A DNA stretch of 24,416 bases from IMG/VR virus record IMGVR_UViG_3300050015_000138, positions 1 to 24,416 of that record; one strand, given 5' to 3'. The notes below the pieces were generated by a model. It ran no database searches. It saw only the letters and a program-made list of their open reading frames with translations, and was not told the origin of the DNA. The translations under genes and the position numbers were made by a program. Source of the stretch: a virus. This document shows, piece by piece, positions 20,235 to 24,416 of the stretch; positions within the stretch are counted from its first letter, which is position 1, and the number at the start of each line of letters is the position of its first letter.

Positions 20235-20639
20235 CTATTTTTTCGGTATTCTTTCGTCGATTATCGTTGATAGTCTTGTTATTTCATTACTCATTTTTCC
20301 AATTGTTGTAATTAATGTGTCCACCTTTGTGTCTATCGTATGAATATGGTTTTGTGCCAATGTCATTGCGGTATCTAATCTGCAACTGAATTCATTGAAC
20401 TTTTTTTCGTTAGCCTCCTTCTCCCATTGGACTTGTTGTGCTAATAGTTGCGCCTTACCTTCTGCTTCTTTTTGCGACAAAATTGTAGCTTTGTCTTTCA
20501 AATTCTCCTCGGCGATTATCTGTTTTTTTTCTAATTTTTCTTGAGGTTTTCTAAAATAGAAAAATACTGAAAATATCACCCCTAAAATTCCGAGGGCAAA
20601 CATTATGTTTGATGGATTGATTATTTCTATTAAGTCCAT
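20235..20639 (-). CDS. Membrane-anchored coiled-coil protein
   Basis: A 134-residue protein with one N-terminal transmembrane helix (NIMFALGILGVIFSVFFYF, about 11-29). A long charged helix follows (KPQEKLEKKQIIAEENLKDK, SQKEAEGKAQLLAQQVQWEK), then heptad-like repeats (DTAMTLAQNHIHTIDTKVDT, TTIGKMSNEITRLSTIIDER). The design resembles i-spanins or phage membrane scaffolds, but its place among head and connector genes, away from the lysis cassette, is not typical for a spanin. No family is assigned. Confidence 0.65.
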   Translation of the reverse strand: MDLIEIINPSNIMFALGILGVIFSVFFYFRKPQEKLEKKQIIAEENLKDKATILSQKEAEGKAQLLAQQVQWEKEANEKKFNEFSCRLDTAMTLAQNHIHTIDTKVDTLITTIGKMSNEITRLSTIIDERIPKK

Positions 20640-20649
20640 GGGGATTTAT

Positions 20650-21039
20650 TTATGCATTTATTGCTCCAGTAAATTCTGGCAATGTCTTTAAAAAGTCATA
20701 CCCCTGGTCAAAGACATTCTTTGTGCTCGTCAGGTCGTATGCGAATTTATAGATACCTTTGAATCCTACAATTCTGCTGTCGGGTCCGCCGTTCATTTCC
20801 TCGTCCATTGGGATGGCTCCGGCAATTTGTCTCGTAGCATTGTCTTTCCAATAATTAATTTTCAATATTGCCTGCCTTGTGTTCGGTGCGTCTGTGGATT
20901 TTTTGGGCTCAATGAACACATTAAAATTAATGTAATTCCCGGCGTTACCATCCTTACTTGTGAAGTTGTGATTTAGTGCCAAATTGGGTTCATCTGACCT
21001 CCGCCAACTTTTCAAAAGTTGGTATAAGTCTTTGCTCAT
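20650..21039 (-). CDS. Hypothetical 129-residue protein
   Basis: MSKDLYQLLKSWRRSDEPNL, then NYINFNVFIEPKKSTDAPNT, RQAILKINYWKDNATRQIAG, PDSRIVGFKGIYKFAYDLTS and a helical end (QGYDFLKTLPEFTGAINA). It looks like a globular alpha/beta protein with no membrane segment. The start overlaps the 3' end of the HNH remnant by 50 nt. This is where the reverse transcriptase and template of an intact DGR cassette might have been expected, but the protein has no reverse transcriptase motif. Confidence 0.6.
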   Translation of the reverse strand: MSKDLYQLLKSWRRSDEPNLALNHNFTSKDGNAGNYINFNVFIEPKKSTDAPNTRQAILKINYWKDNATRQIAGAIPMDEEMNGGPDSRIVGFKGIYKFAYDLTSTKNVFDQGYDFLKTLPEFTGAINA

Positions 21040-21331
21040 CCACTCTCTTACGAGGGTGATGTGCGTGGCATAATGTTATACCATTTTTAATTTTATACCT
21101 TGCTTCTGGGTAATCATGCCAAGATAAAATGTGATGTGCCACAATCTTACCCTTGCAATTTTTATCGTTGATTTTGCATTTATTTTTATCTCTGTTAAAA
21201 ACTCCATTTCGCCATTGTTTATATTCAGGATTATTTCTTTCAGTCCAGTATTGTTTTATCTGTTTTCTGTCTTTAATCCTCCGAGCGAATATTTGTACTG
21301 CTTTGCGAATTTCGGCACTCGGATATGGAAT
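20990..21331 (-). pseudogene. HNH endonuclease remnant without a start, spliced onto the Avd-like gene
   Basis: An open frame of 113 codons with a complete HNH core: EYKQWRNGVFNRDKNKCKIN, GKIVAHHILSWHDYPEARY and NGITLCHAHHPRKR. It has no ATG, GTG or TTG before the core and lacks the zinc-finger or NUMOD N-terminus of the other HNH genes here. Its 5' end overlaps the Avd-like frame, which it meets one frame back (-1). The simplest reading is a truncated HNH gene fused by insertion or deletion into the Avd gene. An alternative is expression by a -1 frameshift, but no good slip site is seen in the overlap (21256-21331). Confidence 0.65.
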
Positions 21332-21387
21332 TCACGCAGGATGCTGAATGCTTTATTGTAAAGTGGTAGGTGTTCGTAATGTGCCAT
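21256..21387 (-). pseudogene. avd: Avd-like DGR accessory gene, truncated to 43 residues
   Basis: Begins MAHYEHLPLYNKAFSILREF and continues PKFAKQYKYSLGGLK before TAA. The '(H)YxxLPLYxKAFxxL' start and 'YKYSLG' segment resemble the first helices of Avd / four-helix-bundle proteins of DGRs, which normally run to about 110-130 residues. Only about a third is left, and HNH sequence replaces the rest. Avd binds the DGR reverse transcriptase and template RNA. Its place, 30 nt after a gene ending in a variable region, is the standard target-avd order and supports the assignment. Truncated, it is probably non-functional. Confidence 0.65.
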
Positions 21388-21416
21388 AAAATTCGTTTAA
21401 TATCCAAATATCTAAA

Positions 21417-22349
21417 TTAATACTGGCGGACTGGCCGGACATAGCCGTTACCGTTGCGGTAGTTGCTGTAGGTGACGCCATCGCCGAAGTTGACAACCCA
21501 GGCGTAGTACGTGCGGTAGCCGGCGTACGGGGTGCTTGTCCAGTAATAATTATCTGTTCTTATATTCGGGAACATCGCTGCATTAATTGCCGGGCTGACT
21601 TGGCTGTAATCCACTAAGCTCAAAAGTTCTGTTATGTTCGGCAAATACCAGTCGCTCTTTCCTGCTTTTGTTAATGCTTTACATGCTTCTGTTGCTCCAT
21701 TATTTGCACCTCCTGAATCAGCGTTATCGCACGGCATTTGGCTTGGTACTAAATTGCCAGATCCATCGTCTGCTCCCCAAATACTCTTTGACCAGTAACT
21801 TGGATTTGTTGTGCGGTCAAAGTCAAACAATGACCCCACATCTGTTGCAACCTGAGTCCACGAACCTCCATTTGTTATATCTTCTGCAATCGTTCCGAGC
21901 AATGGCGCATTAGACGTTTCGTTTGCTCCGCATTGATAATATGTGCCATCTCCTGCAGCATCTAATACTACATCTCCACTGCTATAGCTTATTGCGTTTG
22001 CAAAGCTCGGAGGATTTATGCTTGTGTGTGCTACTAAACAAATCCATGCCGAGTAATCGCTGGCTTTGTCTGCAATGTCTCCAGCTAAATATGATGTGTT
22101 TGCTGCCCACAATCCTTTTGCCACTCCGATGTTGCTTGCATTTAATCCATCAGGAATTAAAAGCTCGGGTTGTTTTATCCATTGCCTATTCGTCACTCTG
22201 TCGGTTATCGTGTTGTCTCCGTTATCAATAAATCGTGGCAAGATTGGACTTCCTGCTTGAATATCTCCATCATCTCCACCACCTGTGACATATGATGTAC
22301 TCCACCCTGTTTTTGGTAATTGACATTTATCTGTTCTTGTTGATGGCAT
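21417..22349 (-). CDS. DUF1566 (Lcl-type) virion-region protein with DGR variable C-terminus (VR2)
   Basis: A 310-residue protein. FIDNGDNTITDRVTNRQWIK (about 40-59) opens the DUF1566 fold. An insert follows with two carbohydrate-binding-like repeats (GLWAANTSYLAGDIADKASD with WICLVAHTS; ISYSSGDVVLDAAGDGTYYQ with GSWTQVA), similar to small chitin-binding modules. The fold resumes with GKSDWYLPNITELLSLVDY, SPAINAAMFPN and the variable segment YWTSTPYA...YVRPVRQY. In DGR phages such lectin-fold ends bind receptors. Located among head-side and fibre-like genes, this is probably a displayed binding protein, while the VR1 copy is in the early operon. No reverse transcriptase or template repeat is nearby. 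Confidence 0.88.
   Translation of the reverse strand: MPSTRTDKCQLPKTGWSTSYVTGGGDDGDIQAGSPILPRFIDNGDNTITDRVTNRQWIKQPELLIPDGLNASNIGVAKGLWAANTSYLAGDIADKASDYSAWICLVAHTSINPPSFANAISYSSGDVVLDAAGDGTYYQCGANETSNAPLLGTIAEDITNGGSWTQVATDVGSLFDFDRTTNPSYWSKSIWGADDGSGNLVPSQMPCDNADSGGANNGATEACKALTKAGKSDWYLPNITELLSLVDYSQVSPAINAAMFPNIRTDNYYWTSTPYAGYRTYYAWVVNFGDGVTYSNYRNGNGYVRPVRQY
21420..21545 (-). repeat. DGR variable region VR2 (paired with 4549-4674)
   Basis: 126 bases that match VR1 except for 17 substitutions in 13 codons, all at first or second positions. Codon pairs (VR1/VR2) include AAC/GGC, ATC/AAC, AAT/GGT, TAC/AAC, GAC/TAC, GGC/AGC and CCC/CGC. The unchanged 3' part encoding YVRPVRQY would be the homing end. 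Similarity continues weakly for about 27 nt beyond the stop. Confidence 0.88.
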
Positions 22350-22370
22350 AGATTTTTTTGTTTAATATTT

Positions 22371-22895
22371 TTATGCTAACGGATCCGTTGTTGTCCACGT
22401 TCCGTTTATTCCCACAATGTTCCATTGAGTTGTGGTTGTTGCTATCAAAGTAATTGTTGCGTACGTCTCTCCGGCTTCAGCATCATAAATGGTTCCTGTC
22501 GCTCCGCTATCTGCAATCTTCTGGCTGGCTCCGGCTTGTATCGTTAGTTGCCCTGCTCCTTTTTTAACAAGCGTAATTTGTTTTCCTAAATCTCCGGCTG
22601 ATAAAGTCGGCAGTGTGAATGTTTTCAGTCCGACATTGTTCATTGTTATCGTACTTCCAATTCCTAAATCTCCAACAACAATCGGATAGTCATCGGTCTT
22701 GTCCTGTACTGTGTACGAAAATCCTGCACCGATTGCCTGATAAATGTTGTCAAAGTAAGTCTTTAAGAATGACTTAATAACTGAAAACGGCACCTTTTTA
22801 TCGGTGGGCGTTGTTGCCGGAGTTGCAACTTCAAAGACTATATCTGTGTCTGCAACTGCGGATGCTGCCGGTAAATCTTGTAATTTTGTTGCCAT
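22371..22895 (-). CDS. Fibre-like structural protein
   Basis: A 174-residue protein. The N-terminal 60 residues (MATKLQDLPAASAVADTDIV, KKVPFSVIKSFLKTYFDNIY) match the attachment region often seen at the start of phage fibre or spike proteins. The rest is a beta module (VVGDLGIGSTITMNNVG, KTFTLPTLSAGDLGKQITLV, AGQLTIQAGASQKIADSG, GETYATITLIATTTTQWNIV) typical of fibre shafts or tips. It precedes the DUF1566 VR2 gene by 21 nt and may carry that protein on the particle. Confidence 0.6.
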   Translation of the reverse strand: MATKLQDLPAASAVADTDIVFEVATPATTPTDKKVPFSVIKSFLKTYFDNIYQAIGAGFSYTVQDKTDDYPIVVGDLGIGSTITMNNVGLKTFTLPTLSAGDLGKQITLVKKGAGQLTIQAGASQKIADSGATGTIYDAEAGETYATITLIATTTTQWNIVGINGTWTTTDPLA

Positions 22896-22901
22896 ATTTT
22901 T

Positions 22902-23036
22902 TTAATTTAATGTTATAGGATTTCCGTTTTGTAAAGTTAAATCTGACTCATCCTGCAAATTCAAAAAGTGCGGTGGCACTAATCCGTCGCTATCATCACC
23001 TCCGACCATAATTGTAATGCCGATGTGATTTTGCAT
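22902..23036 (-). CDS. Small hypothetical 44-residue protein
   Basis: MQNHIGITIMVGGDDSDGLV continues PPHFLNLQDESDLTLQNGNP and ends ITLN before TAA. It starts 4 nt after the preceding 83-residue gene and stops 6 nt before the fibre-like gene. The packing supports translation. It looks like a short beta-rich peptide, perhaps a minor decoration or fibre adaptor. No family is recognised. Confidence 0.55.
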   Translation of the reverse strand: MQNHIGITIMVGGDDSDGLVPPHFLNLQDESDLTLQNGNPITLN

Positions 23037-23040
23037 TTTG

Positions 23041-23292
23041 TTAACTTAATCTTACTATGTCTGTTGCTGTTGCGGCGGTTACTGCAATTACGAGCACTGG
23101 CAATATCGATCCGCTTGAAATGTTTTTAAAAATAACTCCGGCTTCTCCGTTTGCTGTTGTAACCGTGATGTTACCTCCTGTCCCAATAAAAAGAGTTGAT
23201 GGAGAGAATACTGTTACTCCTGGGGTTACTGCAATGGCGCTCTCTGCCTGAATGTTTATTGCTTTTCCTTTTCTCGATGAAAATAGTCCCAT
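23041..23292 (-). CDS. Small beta-rich virion-type protein
   Basis: An 83-residue protein: MGLFSSRKGKAINIQAES, then IAVTPGVTVFSPSTLFIGTG, GNITVTTANGEAGVIFKNIS, SGSILPVLVIAVTAATATDI. The alternating Val/Ile/Thr pattern predicts a beta sandwich, as in small decoration or fibre-base proteins. It is in a run of small head-side structural genes. Function unknown. Confidence 0.6.
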   Translation of the reverse strand: MGLFSSRKGKAINIQAESAIAVTPGVTVFSPSTLFIGTGGNITVTTANGEAGVIFKNISSGSILPVLVIAVTAATATDIVRLS

Positions 23293-23301
23293 AGTTTTTT
23301 G

Positions 23302-23346
23302 TTTAAAGATTAATAATTTTCACATCCCTGGGCTCATAAAAGCCCA
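23302..23346 (-). CDS. Possible 14-residue peptide ORF
   Basis: The gap between two genes encodes MGFYEPRDVKIINL and TAA, starting 11 nt after the upstream stop and ending 9 nt before the next ATG. A 6-bp hairpin (TGGGCT/AGCCCA) overlaps its start. The spacing fits the packed layout, but a frame this short could be chance. Confidence 0.25.
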
Positions 23347-23357
23347 TGGTGTAAAAG

Positions 23358-23792
23358 TTATAAATTGTCGCCGGTGTCTGCTGCTCCATCGGTTTTGCTA
23401 CCGACATTGGTGTCGGTCGCAGTTTCTGATGGCTCTTTTATCGCTCCATCTTCTCCTGCCTGCTTGTTTTCGGCAGTATCCGATGTCTCGTCCGTTTTTG
23501 AATCAGAAGCGTTCACAGGGGCTGTTTCGGGAGCTTTGTCTTCCTCCTTTTTCGGTCCCCAAGTGTTTTGCTGATCTTCGGCTTTTGTTTCCGGTTCGGT
23601 TTTAATGTCTGCTTGGCTTTCCGCTCCGGCTATTTCCTTTGCCTCGTCAATGGATGTTGCTCTCTCGATTATTTTTAAGGCTCCGGCTTTTACTAAATGC
23701 TCAAATTCTGCAAACTCAGCCTCAATGATTTGCCCAATTGAGAACTTGGTTCCATTGTGGCTGATGTTTGAAATTACTTGAAAGAAATTCAT
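23358..23792 (-). CDS. Structural-region protein with long acidic disordered tail
   Basis: A 144-residue protein. Residues 1-45 form a small ordered part (MNFFQVISNISHNGTKFSIG, EAEFAEFEHLVKAGALKII), a pattern found in small proteins near major capsid genes. The remaining 100 residues are low complexity, rich in Glu, Asp, Lys, Ala and Thr, and probably disordered. It lies 19 nt after the decoration-like gene. A scaffold or head-assembly adaptor role is possible but not shown. Confidence 0.6.
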   Translation of the reverse strand: MNFFQVISNISHNGTKFSIGQIIEAEFAEFEHLVKAGALKIIERATSIDEAKEIAGAESQADIKTEPETKAEDQQNTWGPKKEEDKAPETAPVNASDSKTDETSDTAENKQAGEDGAIKEPSETATDTNVGSKTDGAADTGDNL

Positions 23793-23811
23793 TTGTTTTT
23801 TTATCTCTTAA

Positions 23812-24357
23812 TTATAATCCTTGGACGTATTCAACCCACAAGATTAACTTGCCGGCTGTTAACGCTGCGACTGCAACTGTTGCGGTCAATTCCTTTTCAG
23901 CGGACACTGGTCCAATCATTGATGCTGCTTTTGAGGCTGCGTCTAAGATTGCGGTATCAGCGTTGACTGTTCTTTCGGCATAGCTTCCGGCTAATGTTCC
24001 ATGCACTCCGGCATTCCAAACATTTGAACCGTCTGCGATTGCAATTGCTGCCACAAGATCGTTGGCTCCGTTAACGCTTAATGCGATTGTTGCCAAATTG
24101 CTCCCTCCTGCTGTTGACAAAAAGGAAGTTTTAACTTGATACCAAGCTCTTGTGATAACTGCTCCGATTGGAAGATAAACTCCCAAACCGTGTGCTGCAA
24201 CTGTTTTGTTGCTAACTCCTGCACTGTCGTTTCCTGCCGTGTCAAAGATTACCTGAGCAATCTTTCCTGCAACAAGAACGCTTTCAGCTTTTACTGCTCC
24301 GCGCCTGCTTTGAAATTCAGGAGCGACTTGTTTTAACTGTGATACTTGTTTTGCCAT
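23812..24357 (-). CDS. Virion structural protein, possibly capsid decoration
   Basis: A 181-residue protein rich in Ala, Val, Gly and Thr. Features: QLKQVAPEFQSRRGAVKAES at the N-terminus, AAHGLGVYLPIGAVITRAWY, TIALSVNGANDLVAAIAIAD and a C-terminal beta strand pair (ATVAVAALTAGKLILWVEYV). The overall pattern is a beta-barrel-like virion protein. A decoration or minor capsid role is inferred from its place at the head side. No family is assigned with certainty. Confidence 0.6.
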   Translation of the reverse strand: MAKQVSQLKQVAPEFQSRRGAVKAESVLVAGKIAQVIFDTAGNDSAGVSNKTVAAHGLGVYLPIGAVITRAWYQVKTSFLSTAGGSNLATIALSVNGANDLVAAIAIADGSNVWNAGVHGTLAGSYAERTVNADTAILDAASKAASMIGPVSAEKELTATVAVAALTAGKLILWVEYVQGL

Positions 24358-24369
24358 GTTTTTGTGTTT

Positions 24370-24416
24370 TTATTTTGAGCTGTGGCCTTTGATCCGATCG
24401 CAGGTTATCCAACTGG
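24370..24416 (-). CDS. C-terminal end of an upstream gene (partial, right edge)
   Basis: One minus frame enters from the right edge and reads SWITCDRIKGHSSK before TAA at 24372-24370, 12 nt upstream of the next ATG. The spacing fits gene packing here. A major capsid or other head gene would be expected at this position, but 14 residues cannot identify it. Confidence 0.4.
   Translation of the reverse strand, partial: SWITCDRIKGHSSK

Noticed and set aside
20235-20639. i-spanin call for the membrane coiled-coil protein
   Set aside because: Topology fits, but it is far from the lysis genes and has no o-spanin partner nearby.
20650-21039. Candidate DGR reverse transcriptase after the Avd-like gene
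   Set aside because: The 129-residue protein has no YxDD or other reverse transcriptase motif and is far too short.
21256-21331. Programmed frameshift joining the Avd-like and HNH frames
   Set aside because: The frames are related by -1, but no X XXY YYZ slip site is present in the overlap. Truncation and fusion is simpler.
1-24416. A template repeat within the window
   Set aside because: The invariant VR blocks (for example ggcgtacggggtgcttgtcc on the plus strand) are seen only at the two variable regions on reading both strands.
1-24416. tRNA genes, CRISPR arrays, integrase or insertion sequences
   Set aside because: No cloverleaf, regularly spaced repeat array, transposase or recombinase motif was recognised.
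1-24416. Recoded stop codons (for example TGA as glycine)
   Set aside because: TGA ends several genes at tight ATGA junctions, and long genes have no in-frame TGA.

Overview
This window is a tailed-phage or prophage segment. Almost every gene is on the minus strand, so transcription runs from the right edge to the left. The layout is typical of a long-tailed siphovirus: head-side genes, then connector, tail completion, tail tube, a frameshifted tail chaperone, tape measure, baseplate hub, fibre, endolysin and holin. No tail sheath, terminase, integrase, tRNA, CRISPR array or reverse transcriptase is visible. TGA and TAA act as normal stops, so the standard bacterial code applies. Nearly all start codons follow A-rich leaders without a Shine-Dalgarno motif, while the promoters are classical sigma70 (TTGACA/TATAAT). 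That pairing, with the DUF1566 and Avd-like proteins and many HNH genes, would fit a host in the candidate phyla radiation (Patescibacteria). The host is an inference and is not proven by the sequence.

Right to left. About 24.4-20.2 kb: the tail end of an unknown gene, virion or fibre-like proteins, a DUF1566 (Lcl-type C-type-lectin) protein ending in a variable region, a broken Avd-like gene joined to an HNH remnant, and small unknown genes. About 20.2-18.8 kb: three tiny overlapping ORFs, a terminator and a head-tail connector. 18.2-18.8 kb: an HNH gene on the plus strand with its own promoter. 18.2-6.8 kb: tail morphogenesis and lysis (Mu gpG-like protein, tail completion, tail tube, G/GT chaperones, tape measure, hub, fibres, GH19 endolysin, holin), ending in a terminator. 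6.6-3.1 kb: an early-type operon with an Imm-like superinfection immunity protein, small zinc and membrane proteins, two HNH genes, a second DUF1566 protein with a variable region, and a membrane-anchored SLT-like lysozyme. 3.1 kb to the left edge: a recombination operon with an HTH protein, a RecT annealase and, under its own promoter, a PD-(D/E)XK nuclease that continues into an FtsK-type domain and runs off the window.

The most striking signal is a diversity-generating retroelement (DGR) signature. The last 126 bases of two otherwise different DUF1566 genes, 16.9 kb apart, match except at 13 codons. All 17 differences are at first or second codon positions and fit an adenine-rich (AAC/AAT) template. 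An Avd-like gene starts 30 bases after the second variable region, but it is cut short at about 43 residues where HNH sequence begins. No template repeat or reverse transcriptase is in the window. The retroelement core is therefore either outside the window, supplied in trans, or lost.

A second unusual signal is a regulatory module shared by three minus-strand promoters (near 1.3, 3.1 and 6.6 kb). It consists of a DnaA-box-like sequence followed by two TGACAAG-type repeats exactly 10 bp apart that overlap the -35 element. It probably co-regulates the recombination and early operons.
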